NCBI RefSeq assembly: GCF_900105095.1
Contig: NZ_LT629743.1
Span: 1,984,001-2,048,000 of the forward strand
Direction of reading: 5' to 3'
DNA length: 64,000 nt
DNA from: Erythrobacter sp. HL-111
Lineage (GTDB): Bacteria > Pseudomonadota > Alphaproteobacteria > Sphingomonadales > Sphingomonadaceae
Under the pieces are notes generated by a model. It was not told the DNA's origin. It did no database searches and saw only the letters and a program-made list of their open reading frames with translations. Shown in pieces: positions 8,180 through 16,514 of the stretch. The position numbers and the translations under genes are program-made. How positions within the stretch are numbered: the stretch's first letter is position 1; every line of letters starts with the position of its first letter.

Positions 8180-8904
8180 GCCAGACCCGCTCCCTCGGCG
8201 ATCAGCGCATCGGCATGGGCCAGCGCTCGCTTGCGGGTTTCGGGCGAATCGACTGTCCAGGTCAGCACCGGCAGCCCCGAGGAACGCAACTTCGCGACCC
8301 ATCCGCTGGGTAGCGCGGCGATGTGATAGGCGAGGAAATCCGGCCTCGCGATCCACACGGCAAGCCTGCGCTGCCAGGCCTTCTGCGTGTCGCCGCGCTC
8401 GTCCTCCCGCATGACCAGTCCGCAGGGGGTCCCCGGCGAATGGCGGCGGAACCAGCGCGAGACCCGCGGATCGAAACTCATCACTGCACAAAGGCCGGCA
8501 TAGCCGTTGAGCAGGCGGCTGACGGCGACGCAGCTCCTTTCGACATCGTAGCCCCGTCGCGACTTGATCTCGATCAGCAGCGGCACGCGGCCAGCCACGA
8601 CCTCGAGGAATGTCGTCAATCGGACCGGGTGCTGGTCGGTGCCGAGCAGGCGAAGCGCTTCGAGATCGTCTGCGACCCGATCCTCGGTCGCGCCGGTCTC
8701 GCCTGCCAGTCGCTCGAGGTCCCAGTCGTGGAACACCATCGGATGATCGTCGCGGCTGCGCTGGACATCGCATTCCACCCCCAGGCCAGCCGCGATCGCT
8801 GCCTCGGCCGCTGCGAGCGAGTTCTCCGGCACGCCCGGCGAATGCAGCCCGCGATGGGCATATTCGTGGGCCGTAAGCCAGGCGGGAGCGGCGCGGGCGG
8901 TCAT
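8176..8904 (-). CDS. glycerophosphodiester phosphodiesterase family protein
   Basis: A 242-residue GDPD TIM-barrel enzyme. The catalytic signature is visible: HRG at residues 17-19, PEN at 26-28, ECDVQ around 44-48 and HD around 59-60, with EIKSRRG later. It hydrolyses glycerophosphodiesters from phospholipid turnover to glycerol 3-phosphate and an alcohol. There is no signal peptide, suggesting a cytoplasmic enzyme. It overlaps both neighbours by ATGA (start with the RidA stop, stop with the FemAB-like start). Confidence 0.92.
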   Translation of the reverse strand: MTARAAPAWLTAHEYAHRGLHSPGVPENSLAAAEAAIAAGLGVECDVQRSRDDHPMVFHDWDLERLAGETGATEDRVADDLEALRLLGTDQHPVRLTTFLEVVAGRVPLLIEIKSRRGYDVERSCVAVSRLLNGYAGLCAVMSFDPRVSRWFRRHSPGTPCGLVMREDERGDTQKAWQRRLAVWIARPDFLAYHIAALPSGWVAKLRSSGLPVLTWTVDSPETRKRALAHADALIAEGAGLA

Positions 8905-9356
8905 CCCGAAATGGCGATCACCGCATCGACCTCGACCGCCGCGCCGAGCGGCAGGGCAGGCACGCCGACCGCCGCACGGGCATGGAGGCCCTTTTCGCCG
9001 AACACCTCGGACATGAGGTCGGACGCCCCGTTCGCGACCTTGGGCTGATCGGTGAAATCGGGCGCCGAATTGACGAAGGCGCCGAGCTTGACGATCCGCT
9101 CGACGCGATCGAGCAGGCCAGCCGCCTTCAACTGGGCGAGGATCATCATCCCGCAGGCGCGCGCGGCCATGATCCCGTCCTCGATCGTGACATCCTCGCC
9201 CAGCCTGCCCGTCACCAGTCCGCCGTCGACGAAAGGCAATTGTCCCGAGACATGGACAAAGCCGCCCTGGTGGACCAGCGGCACGTAACTCGCGACCGGC
9301 GCGGCGGGTTCGGGCAGGACGAGGCCGAGTTCGGCCAGGCGTTTCTCGATCGTCAT
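8901..9356 (-). CDS. RidA/YjgF family enamine/imine deaminase
   Basis: A 151-residue protein of the longer RidA subfamily (YjgH/TdcF-like). Family motifs are VHVSGQLPF around residue 35, a central NGASDLMSEVFGEKG and the C-terminal ARAAVGVPALPLGAAVEVDAV with the conserved Arg. RidA proteins clear reactive enamine/imine intermediates released by PLP enzymes; members of this subfamily may have other substrates. The ATG at 9356 overlaps the HAD gene stop, defining the start. Confidence 0.9.
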   Translation of the reverse strand: MTIEKRLAELGLVLPEPAAPVASYVPLVHQGGFVHVSGQLPFVDGGLVTGRLGEDVTIEDGIMAARACGMMILAQLKAAGLLDRVERIVKLGAFVNSAPDFTDQPKVANGASDLMSEVFGEKGLHARAAVGVPALPLGAAVEVDAVIAISG

Positions 9357-9982
9357 TGCAGTTCCCCTTCGATCCGGTCGATCAACCAGGGCAACGCATC
9401 GGCCCAACGGTCGATCCTCGCTTCGGCATGGCCCGCCTTGTGCGCGCAGTCGATCGTGCCTGCAATCATCGGTTCGCCGCACATGTGCAGGCGCACGACA
9501 GCAGGCGCGATTTCCGCGACAGAGGCGTGATGCTGCGCGAGGTCGTCGATGAAGATCGCCCGGCTCGGCGCGAATTCCTCGACGATCTTCTTGAGCGCAG
9601 GCCCCTTCGGCCCCTGGTTGGTGAAGACGCGGGCATGGATGCCGAGCGCGGCCAGCTGCTGCGCCCGCTTTTCGCGCCGTTCGTCGACGAGATTGGTCAG
9701 GATCACCACGTCCGCCTGTCTGGCGAGCGCGTTGATCCCCTCGATGGCGCCCTCGATCGGGGTCTGGCGATCCATCTCGCGATCGAAGAAACGGCCCAGC
9801 ATCCGCCAGATTGCGGCCGGTTCGAGCAGTTCGCCGCTCTCCTGCCAGCGCAGGGCATGGGCAAAGTCGTGGCCTTCGAGATTGAACGTGACGCCCTCGC
9901 TTTCCTCGAGCCATTGCTTGAAATGGGCGACCATGTGCAGCAGCACCTCGTCGCAGTCGCTGATGATCAGGGGGCGGCTCAT
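9353..9982 (-). CDS. HAD-superfamily hydrolase
   Basis: A 209-residue HAD-like phosphatase. Motif I appears as IISDCDEVLL with the nucleophile position Asp-Cys-Asp at residues 9-11, motif II as VVILTNLVDE, a conserved Lys in the KGPALKKI segment and motif III as AIFIDDLAQHH. Substrate unknown. It overlaps the DUF3572 gene upstream and the RidA gene downstream by ATGA, so these proteins are probably made together. Confidence 0.85.
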   Translation of the reverse strand: MSRPLIISDCDEVLLHMVAHFKQWLEESEGVTFNLEGHDFAHALRWQESGELLEPAAIWRMLGRFFDREMDRQTPIEGAIEGINALARQADVVILTNLVDERREKRAQQLAALGIHARVFTNQGPKGPALKKIVEEFAPSRAIFIDDLAQHHASVAEIAPAVVRLHMCGEPMIAGTIDCAHKAGHAEARIDRWADALPWLIDRIEGELQ

Positions 9983-10227
9983 CGGTTGAGTTCCTTTCGG
10001 GCGGCGATCAGTTCCTCGGGCGTGACGGCGAGCGCCTCGGCCGCGCGGAGCAGGTCGGGTTCGTGATTGGCGAGAAAATCGAGCGCGGAGCCGAGGACCA
10101 TCGGATCGCCCAGCCCCGCACGCAGCGAATCGGGATCGAGCCCGGTCAGTTCGAGATAGCGGTCGGCGCGTTCGTCGTCCTCCAGCACCCAGCCGAGCGC
10201 GGCAAGCGCGAGCGTGGCTGCGCTCAC
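9979..10227 (-). CDS. DUF3572 family protein
   Basis: An 82-residue protein matching the DUF3572 pattern: LALAALGWVLEDDERADRYLELTGLDPDSLR followed by LGSALDFLANHEPDLLRAAEAL. No function is known for the family. It begins the five-gene coupled run and is divergent from divK, an arrangement I recall as frequent in alphaproteobacteria, which hints at shared promoter space. Confidence 0.85.
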   Translation of the reverse strand: MSAATLALAALGWVLEDDERADRYLELTGLDPDSLRAGLGDPMVLGSALDFLANHEPDLLRAAEALAVTPEELIAARKELNR

Positions 10228-10322
10228 GGTGCTCCGGCCGAAAGCGGGTTCGGGGCGATCCGGGATTGTGGTGACCTCCTGGCGGGGTTAGGCTTGTCCC
10301 CGAGACAGAACGGGGCGCTGCT

Positions 10323-10691
10323 GTGACGAAGCGAATAATGGTGGTCGAGGACAACGACCTCAACCGGAAATTGTTCTGCGACGTGTTGAGGGCCAATGGT
10401 TTCGAGGTGGAGCCGGTGGCCGACGGGGGCAAGGTGCTGGAAACGGCCCGGGCCACCGCGCCCGACCTCATCATCATGGACATCCAGTTGCCAGGCGTTT
10501 CCGGGGTGGAGCTGATCGAGGCTGCTAGGCGCGACACGGCGCTGTGCGAAATCCCGGTGCTCGCCGTCACCGCCTTCGCGGCCAAGGGGGACGAGGACCG
10601 CATCCGCTCCGCCGGGGCATCGGGTTACCTGGCCAAGCCGGTCTCGATCAGCCCTTTCATGAGCGCGGTGAAAGCGCTTCTGCCGAGCTAG
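10323..10691 (+). CDS. divK: single-domain response regulator DivK
   Basis: A 122-residue stand-alone receiver domain. The acidic pocket E9-D10, the phosphoacceptor D53 (MDIQLPGVSG), the switch Thr in AVTAFAAKGD and the Lys in YLAKPVS are all present. Both length and D53 numbering match DivK, which controls the DivJ/PleC kinases and the CtrA pathway in alphaproteobacterial cell-cycle control. The start is GTG. There is no output domain. CtrA-pathway regulators control GTA clusters in relatives, so the nearby GTA genes may be an indirect target. Confidence 0.92.
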   Translation: MTKRIMVVEDNDLNRKLFCDVLRANGFEVEPVADGGKVLETARATAPDLIIMDIQLPGVSGVELIEAARRDTALCEIPVLAVTAFAAKGDEDRIRSAGASGYLAKPVSISPFMSAVKALLPS

Positions 10692-10847
10692 CCGAAGCGG
10701 CCCCGCCGCGGCTCGAAATGCGCGCCTCCCGCGGCCTTGCCCCGGCACCTCGCGATCGGTTCCGGGCTTGACAAGGCGGGCATCGAGCCGCTTTGGGTCG
10801 AGGATTGCGCGCCCCTGCGCCGTCCAGCAGAAAGAGCCCCTCCCGCC

Positions 10848-11090
10848 ATGACCGAAGCCGAAGTCGACGAGCGCATCCGCGCCCTGATCGAGCCTTTCAA
10901 CAAGAAGGGAGTCGACATCGCGCCCGGGACGACCTTCGCCGGCGACCTCGAATTCGACAGCCTGACGGTGATGGATTTCGTCGCCGCGATCGAGGACGAA
11001 TTCGACATCATCATCAGCATGAACCAGCAGGCCGAGATCGAAACCTATGGCCAACTCGTCAGCGCGGTGCACAAGCTGCAGGATAGCTGA
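10848..11090 (+). CDS. acyl carrier protein dedicated to sphingolipid synthesis
   Basis: An 80-residue ACP; the phosphopantetheine attachment Ser38 is in the EFDSLTVMDF motif. It is followed after 14 bases by serine palmitoyltransferase. The same pairing is known from Sphingomonas wittichii, where the ACP was proposed to deliver the acyl chain to the enzyme. It differs from housekeeping AcpP by its N-terminus and by the QAEIETYGQLV segment. The ATG at 10848 gives the normal ACP length. Confidence 0.9.
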   Translation: MTEAEVDERIRALIEPFNKKGVDIAPGTTFAGDLEFDSLTVMDFVAAIEDEFDIIISMNQQAEIETYGQLVSAVHKLQDS

Positions 11091-11104
11091 TACAAGGCCC
11101 GTCC

Positions 11105-12349
11105 ATGAACGACATGACACCCCCCCCGGCGGAAACCGCCGCGAGCAAGGGCGATCTCTTCGCCAAATTCGATCCCGTGATCCAGACCCGCGAAGCCCTG
11201 CTCGCACGCGGGGTCGAAGATCCCTTCAGCCTCGTGATGGAAAAGGTGCTGAGCCCGACGCGCGCGATCTGCAACGGGCGCGACACGATCCTGCTGGGCA
11301 CCTACAACTACATGGGCATGACCTTCGACCCCGACGTGCTCGAAGCGGGCAAGGAGGCGCTCGATCGATACGGGTCGGGGACGACCGGCAGCCGCGTTCT
11401 CAACGGCACCTACCAGGGCCACAAGGAGTGCGAGGACGCGCTGCGCGAGTTTTACGGGATGGACCATGCGATGGTCTTCTCGACCGGCTACCAGGCCAAT
11501 CTCGGCATCATCTCGACCATCGCCGGCAAGGGCGACTACATCGTCCTCGACATCGACAGCCACGCCTCGATCTATGACGGCTGCGCCATGGGCAAGGCCG
11601 AGGTGGTCCCCTTCCGCCACAACGACATCGAGGCGATGGAGAAGCGGCTGCGGCGAATTCCCGAAGACGCGGGCAAGCTCGTCATCCTCGAAGGCGTCTA
11701 TTCGATGCTCGGCGACGTCGCTCCGCTAAAGGAAATGGTCGCGGTGGCCAAGAAACACGGCGCAATGGTGCTCGTCGACGAGGCGCACTCGATGGGCTTC
11801 ATCGGCGCGAACGGGCGCGGCGTGGCCGAGGAACAGGGCGTGATCGACGACGTCGATTTCATCATCGGCACCTTTTCCAAGAGCGTCGGAACGGTCGGCG
11901 GCTTCTGCGTTTCGAACCATCCGAAATTCGAGATCCTGCGGCTGGTCTGCCGCCCCTACGTCTTCACCGCCAGCCTCCCGCCGAGCGTGGTCGCGACCGC
12001 TGCGACCTCGATCCGCAAGCTGATGCACGGCGCCAACAAGCGCGCGCACCTGTGGGAGAATTCGAAGCGGCTGCACGCCGGGCTCACGGGACTGGGCTTC
12101 GAGCTCGGGACCAGCGAACCGCAGAGCGCGATCGTGGCGGTGATCATGCCCGATCTCGAGCGCGGGGCGATGATGTGGGAAGCGCTGCTGAAAGAAGGCC
12201 TTTACGTCAACCTTGCCCGGCCGCCCGCGACACCGGCGGGCATGACCTTGCTGCGCTGTTCGCTGTGCGCGGAGCATACGACCGAGGAGGTGGAGACGAT
12301 CCTCGCCATGTTCGAACGGGCGGGCAAGGCGGTCGGGATCATTTCCTGA
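11105..12349 (+). CDS. spt: serine palmitoyltransferase
   Basis: A 414-residue soluble alpha-oxoamine synthase that condenses serine with a long-chain acyl thioester to 3-ketodihydrosphingosine, the first committed step of sphingolipid synthesis. Near-identical blocks to the Sphingomonas paucimobilis enzyme: DTILLGTYNYMGMTFDPDV, VFSTGYQANLGIIST, DEAHSMGF, and the PLP lysine in GTFSKSVGTVGG (about residue 259), then ARPPATPAGMTLLRCS. No membrane anchor, as expected for the bacterial homodimer. It forms a two-gene unit with the ACP. Confidence 0.97.
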   Translation: MNDMTPPPAETAASKGDLFAKFDPVIQTREALLARGVEDPFSLVMEKVLSPTRAICNGRDTILLGTYNYMGMTFDPDVLEAGKEALDRYGSGTTGSRVLNGTYQGHKECEDALREFYGMDHAMVFSTGYQANLGIISTIAGKGDYIVLDIDSHASIYDGCAMGKAEVVPFRHNDIEAMEKRLRRIPEDAGKLVILEGVYSMLGDVAPLKEMVAVAKKHGAMVLVDEAHSMGFIGANGRGVAEEQGVIDDVDFIIGTFSKSVGTVGGFCVSNHPKFEILRLVCRPYVFTASLPPSVVATAATSIRKLMHGANKRAHLWENSKRLHAGLTGLGFELGTSEPQSAIVAVIMPDLERGAMMWEALLKEGLYVNLARPPATPAGMTLLRCSLCAEHTTEEVETILAMFERAGKAVGIIS

Positions 12350-12358
12350 CCGGGGCGG

Positions 12359-13015
12359 TCAGTCCGCGCTTTCCCCGAGGGGGACGGCCTCGACGCAGGC
12401 CTCCCCGGTGGTTGTCCCGTCCTCGCTGCCGCGCAGCTGGGTGACGGCGACGAAGCCGGCAACGACCAGCACCGCGAAGGCGGTCGTGACGAGGCCGAGA
12501 TAACGCTCGATGAAGGCCTTGATCGGGGTTCCGAACAGCTTGAAAAGCGCGCCGACGACCACGAAGACGAGCCCGCGCCCGGCGAGGCTGGCGAGGATGA
12601 AGGGCACGAGCGCCATCTCCATGAACCCGGCCGTCAGCGTCATCAGCTTGAAGGGAACCGGGGTCGCCCCGCCGAGGAACACCGCCCACGGCCCCAGTTC
12701 GGCAAACCGGCACTGGGCCGCCGGAAACACTTCGGCATAACCCAGCGTCGCGATCAGCCATTCACCAATGCTGCCGTAAAGGCCCCAGCCGATCGCATAG
12801 CCGAGCAATCCGCCCGCGACCGAGGACAGGGTTGCGATGATCCCGAAGCGCAGCGCCCTGTCCGGTTCGGCAAGGCACATCAGGCCAAGCAGCGGATGCG
12901 GCGGGATCGGGAAGAAACTCGCCTCGATGAAGCAGAAGAAGGCCAGCCACCACTGCGCCTGGCGGTGCGCGGCCTTGTCCATGGTCCAGTTGTAGAGCCT
13001 GCGGAGCCACGCCAC
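12359..13015 (-). CDS. YqaA-family (DedA/SNARE-associated type) membrane protein
   Basis: A 218-residue integral membrane protein with about four to five hydrophobic stretches. Family markers are ASFFPIPPHPLLGLM near the N-terminus and FLGGATPVPFKLMTLTAG in the middle, the latter corresponding to the re-entrant helix motif of the DedA superfamily. DedA proteins act in lipid or polyprenyl-phosphate translocation and envelope homeostasis; the YqaA branch has no defined substrate. It converges on spt with a 9-base gap. Confidence 0.88.
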   Translation of the reverse strand: MAWLRRLYNWTMDKAAHRQAQWWLAFFCFIEASFFPIPPHPLLGLMCLAEPDRALRFGIIATLSSVAGGLLGYAIGWGLYGSIGEWLIATLGYAEVFPAAQCRFAELGPWAVFLGGATPVPFKLMTLTAGFMEMALVPFILASLAGRGLVFVVVGALFKLFGTPIKAFIERYLGLVTTAFAVLVVAGFVAVTQLRGSEDGTTTGEACVEAVPLGESAD

Positions 13016-13086
13016 CTGAGGGCCTTTCGTTCTTGGGAGCCGGGGGATTAGGCGAGGCCGCGCGGCCGCGCAAGCGGCGAGTTATC

Positions 13087-13135
13087 ACCCATATGGTTAT
13101 TTTATGTTGACATCGTGACGCTTATGGGTTAGCAA
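13087..13135 (+). promoter_or_regulatory. putative GTA cluster promoter with paired TATGGTTA-like boxes
   Basis: An AT-rich island upstream of the GTA genes holds a TTGACA (13107-13112) with a weak -10 TAGCAA (13130-13135) at 17-base spacing. Two direct copies of a TATGG(G)TTA box (13093-13099 and 13123-13131) lie 30 bases apart, about three helical turns; ACCCATA (13087-13093) and TATGGGT (13123-13129) also form a dyad. This could be the site for a GTA activator; none is known from this sequence. Confidence 0.45.
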
Positions 13136-13231
13136 CTTCCATCATCGCGATAGTGCGATTCGGGCCCCGGACAACACGCCCCCCGACACCAGGCCCCGCC
13201 CCGGTTCAGCGCATTCCAAGAGGTTTCCTCG

Positions 13232-13693
13232 ATGATGGCACCCCCGCATCCGGCCGCCACCGGATGCAAGACTCGTCGCCGCGTCCATCCCCGCTGGCGG
13301 GAGCGTTTCATTGCCGAGCTCGAACAGACATCCTGCGTGCGGCTTGCCGCCGAGCGCGCGGGGGTCTCGCCCGCCCGGGCCTATCGCGCCCGCAAGACCG
13401 AAGCCGAATTCGATCGCGCGTGGGGCGCGGCGCTCGCGATGGGCTACGAAGATCTCGAAATGGAGGTGCTGCGCCGCCTGCGCCAGGGCGACTTCATGAC
13501 GCAGGATGGAACGAAGTACGATTTCGCCGGCGCGATCCGGCTGCTCGCCCTTCGCCGCGACGCCACGGCCCGCGCAGAACCCGAACGACGCGATGTCACC
13601 CCTGCCGAAATCCGCGCCTCGATCGATCGCAAGATCGCGGACATCCGGCACCGGATCGCGGGCGAGGAAGCGGCCGGAGAGCCCGCGGCATGA
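13232..13693 (+). CDS. GTA gp1-position protein, small terminase-like
   Basis: A 153-residue basic protein with a helix-turn-helix-like segment TSCVRLAAERAGVSPARAYRARK (read across about residues 33-55), typical of small terminase or DNA-packaging proteins, followed by a helical region. It is the first gene of the GTA cluster and overlaps the large terminase start by ATGA. In gene transfer agents the small subunit takes part in headful packaging of host DNA. Homology is inferred from position and fold pattern. An ATG one codon later is an alternative start. Confidence 0.7.
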   Translation: MMAPPHPAATGCKTRRRVHPRWRERFIAELEQTSCVRLAAERAGVSPARAYRARKTEAEFDRAWGAALAMGYEDLEMEVLRRLRQGDFMTQDGTKYDFAGAIRLLALRRDATARAEPERRDVTPAEIRASIDRKIADIRHRIAGEEAAGEPAA

Positions 13694-15015
13694 TCGAGCC
13701 GCTCGAATGCTTCGCCCGGTCGGAACCGGTCCGGATTGTCGAACTGGCCGAGTCCCTCGATGCATCGGAGCGCTGCGAATTCGACTACCACTGGCATCTC
13801 TTCGCACGCCCGGCGCAGCTGGCCCCTCCCGGCGACTGGCGGGTCTGGCTGGTGATGGCCGGGCGCGGCTTCGGCAAGACCCGCGCGGGGGCCGAATGGG
13901 TGCGCTCGGTCGCAGAGGAACACCCCGATGCGCGCATCGCGCTCGTTTCGGCCTCGCTCGCCGAGGCGCGCGCCGTGATGGTGGAAGGAGAAAGCGGCAT
14001 CCTCTCGTGCACTCCGCCCGAGCGCAGGCCGCTGTTCGAGCCGTCCCTGCGACGCTTGCGATTCCCCGGCGGCGCGCAGGCCCAGTTGTTCAGTGCGCTC
14101 GAGCCCGAAGCCCTGCGCGGGCCGCAGCACAGCCACGCCTGGTGCGACGAGATCGGCAAGTGGCCGGTTTCCCACCAGCGTGCGACGCGGTGCTGGGACA
14201 ACCTGCTGATGGGGCTGAGGCTCGGGAAGGAGCAGAGGATCGTGGTCACCACCACCCCGCGTCCGGTCCCGCTGGTCGAACGCCTGCTCAACCAGGAGGC
14301 CTACGGCGACACGGTCGTGACGCGCGGATCGACCCATGACAATTCGGCCAACCTGCCTCGGCGTTTCCTCGCCGCGATCGAAGCCGAATTCGCGGGCAGC
14401 CAGCTCGCCCGGCAGGAAATCAGTGGCGAACTCCTGCGCGACATCGAGGGCGCCCTGTGGCAGCGCGCGCTGATCGAAGCGATCCGGGAAAGCGGCCAAT
14501 GCCCGCCCGCCAGGCGCGTCGTGATCGCGATCGATCCGCCCGCCTCGGCGGAAGGCGACGAATGCGGTATCATCGTCGCCGCGCTCGGACAGGACGGGAT
14601 CGCCCGGGTGCTCGCCGATTGCTCCATCGGGAACGCCGCCCCGGGCCGCTGGGCACGGGCCGCTGCCGATGCCGCCGCCGCCTGGGAGGCCGACCGCGTC
14701 GTGGCGGAAGCGAACCAGGGCGGGGCGATGGTCAGGAGCGTCCTTCACGCCGCCGATCACGCCCTGCCGGTCAAGCTGGTCCATGCGAGCCGCGGCAAGA
14801 CCGCGCGGGCGGAACCTGTCGCCGCGCTCTACAGCGCCGGCAAGATCCGTCACCACGGCGTGTTCGCGCAGCTCGAGGATCAGCTCTGCGGCATGATGCT
14901 GGGCGGCGACTACAGCGGCCCCGGCCGCAGCCCGGACCGGGCCGACGCGCTGGTCTGGGCGATGACCGAACTGCTGCTTTCGCGCGCGGGCGATCCTCGC
15001 GTCAGGCAGATCTGA
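13690..15015 (+). CDS. GTA large terminase (gp2)
   Basis: A 441-residue packaging motor. The N-terminal ATPase has Walker A as GRGFGKTRAGAEW (about residues 55-67), Walker B around HAWCDEIGKW, and a TTTPRPVP segment like the coupling motif. The C-terminal nuclease half has VVIAIDPPASAEGDECG and later the acidic DRADALVWAMTEL, matching the RNase H-like acidic triad. GTA terminases package short random pieces of host DNA. The ATG at 13690 overlaps the previous stop; the frame is open further upstream only as an antisense/alternate-frame shadow. Confidence 0.93.
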   Translation: MIEPLECFARSEPVRIVELAESLDASERCEFDYHWHLFARPAQLAPPGDWRVWLVMAGRGFGKTRAGAEWVRSVAEEHPDARIALVSASLAEARAVMVEGESGILSCTPPERRPLFEPSLRRLRFPGGAQAQLFSALEPEALRGPQHSHAWCDEIGKWPVSHQRATRCWDNLLMGLRLGKEQRIVVTTTPRPVPLVERLLNQEAYGDTVVTRGSTHDNSANLPRRFLAAIEAEFAGSQLARQEISGELLRDIEGALWQRALIEAIRESGQCPPARRVVIAIDPPASAEGDECGIIVAALGQDGIARVLADCSIGNAAPGRWARAAADAAAAWEADRVVAEANQGGAMVRSVLHAADHALPVKLVHASRGKTARAEPVAALYSAGKIRHHGVFAQLEDQLCGMMLGGDYSGPGRSPDRADALVWAMTELLLSRAGDPRVRQI

Positions 15016-15054
15016 ACCGGGCCGCGTGGGGCGGCCGATCACGAAGGAACCTTC

Positions 15055-16212
15055 ATGGCTTTGATCGACACGCTGCTCTCCGCCTTCAAGGGCGGGGAGC
15101 GCAACCGTGTGCCCCTGTTCCCGGGATACCTTCAGGGATGCTTCGCCGGCTCGGGACCGGTCGGAACGCCGCGATCCTTCGAATACCGGCGCGCGGTCGA
15201 GGCGGCCTATCTCGCCAACCCGATCGCCCAGCGCGCCGTGCGGATCGTGGCCGAGGGGGTGGGCCAGGCGCCGATGTCGTGCAGCGACCCGGACCTCGCC
15301 AGGCTGGTCAAGGCGACCAGCGCCGGCCAGCCGCTGGTCGAGAGCCTGGCGGCCCATGTCCTGCTGCACGGCAATGGTTACGTCCAGATCCTGAAGGACG
15401 CCTCCGGCCGTCCGGTCGAGCTCTTCGCGCTGAGGCCGGACCGAGTCTCGATCATCGCCGGTCCCGACGGCTGGCCGCAGGCCTTCCGCTACGAGGTCGG
15501 CGACGAGGGTGTGACGATCCCGGTCGAGGACGAGCAGGGCTGGCCATCGATCATCCAGATCAAGGCGCTGCATCCGCTCGACGATCATCTCGGCGCCGGT
15601 TCACTGGCGGCTGCCAACCAGGCCATTCTGGTACACAATGCAGCGACGGCCTGGAACCATGCCCTGCTCGAGAACGCGGCGCGGCCTTCGGGTGCGCTGG
15701 TCTACGAAAGCGGCGACGGGGCCGGGCTGACGCAGGACCAGTTCGATCGCCTGCGAAACGAACTCGAAAGCGCCTTCGCCGGCGCGCACAACGCGGGTCG
15801 GCCGCTCCTGCTCGATGGCGGGCTCAAGTGGCAGAGCATGGCGCTGTCGCCGGCAGACATGGATTTCGCCAGTTTGAAAAGCGCCGCCGCGCGCGAGATC
15901 GCGCTCGCCTTCGGCGTGCCGCCGATGCTGCTCGGCCTGCCGGGCGACAACACCTATTCGAACTACCGCGAAGCCAACCGCGCGCTGTGGCGCCTGACCC
16001 TGCTCCCGCTCGCCCAAAAGCTCTTTTCCGCTCTCGAGGAAGGGCTCGAAGCGTGGTTCCCGGCCGCCTCGATCGCGATCGACCTCGATCGGATCACGGC
16101 CCTTTCGGAAGACCGCGAGCGGCTCTGGAAACAGGTCAGCGATGCCGATTTCCTCAGCCGCGCGGAGAAACGCCAGATGCTCGGATTTGCGGCAGAGGAG
16201 AACGCCCCATGA
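15055..16212 (+). CDS. GTA portal protein (gp3)
   Basis: A 385-residue HK97-type portal. Supporting blocks: RAVEAAYLANPIAQRAVRIVA, LLHGNGYVQIL, a central IKALHPLDDHLGAGSLAAA and SPADMDFASLKSAAAREIALAFGVPPMLLG with YREANRALWRLTLLPL, the family hallmark. It forms the dodecameric ring through which DNA enters the head. It overlaps the next gene (ATGA). Confidence 0.93.
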   Translation: MALIDTLLSAFKGGERNRVPLFPGYLQGCFAGSGPVGTPRSFEYRRAVEAAYLANPIAQRAVRIVAEGVGQAPMSCSDPDLARLVKATSAGQPLVESLAAHVLLHGNGYVQILKDASGRPVELFALRPDRVSIIAGPDGWPQAFRYEVGDEGVTIPVEDEQGWPSIIQIKALHPLDDHLGAGSLAAANQAILVHNAATAWNHALLENAARPSGALVYESGDGAGLTQDQFDRLRNELESAFAGAHNAGRPLLLDGGLKWQSMALSPADMDFASLKSAAAREIALAFGVPPMLLGLPGDNTYSNYREANRALWRLTLLPLAQKLFSALEEGLEAWFPAASIAIDLDRITALSEDRERLWKQVSDADFLSRAEKRQMLGFAAEENAP

Positions 16213-16514
16213 ACCGCCCTGCAATTCTCGCCACGCTCATGAAACGGGCGACGGAGGACGGAGCGGAACTGGCGACGCTGCGCGCGATCGTGGAGGAGAC
16301 GAGCGAGCTCGCCGCCGATCGCATCCTCGAACGGCTCGGCCTCGACGATGCCCAGGCCGAAGGCGATCTCGGCGAATTGCGGGAGCTGCTGCAGGCATGG
16401 CGCGATGCCAAGGCGAGCGCGTGGCAGGCCTTCATCGAATGGGTCATCCGGGCTGCCCTGGCCCTGCTGCTCATCGGCATCGCCTTCCGCCTCGGCGCGT
16501 GGGACCTGCTGTGA
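16209..16514 (+). CDS. small GTA protein with C-terminal membrane helix (DUF6127-like, gp3.5 position)
   Basis: A 101-residue protein; residues 1-75 are helical and charged, and residues 77-98 form a hydrophobic segment (WVIRAALALLLIGIAFRLGAW) of transmembrane length. It sits between portal and protease, where RcGTA has its small gene g3.5, and overlaps both neighbours (ATGA in front, GTGA behind). Function unknown; the membrane helix could mean head assembly at the membrane or a holin-like role, but neither is shown. Confidence 0.75.
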   Translation: MNRPAILATLMKRATEDGAELATLRAIVEETSELAADRILERLGLDDAQAEGDLGELRELLQAWRDAKASAWQAFIEWVIRAALALLLIGIAFRLGAWDLL

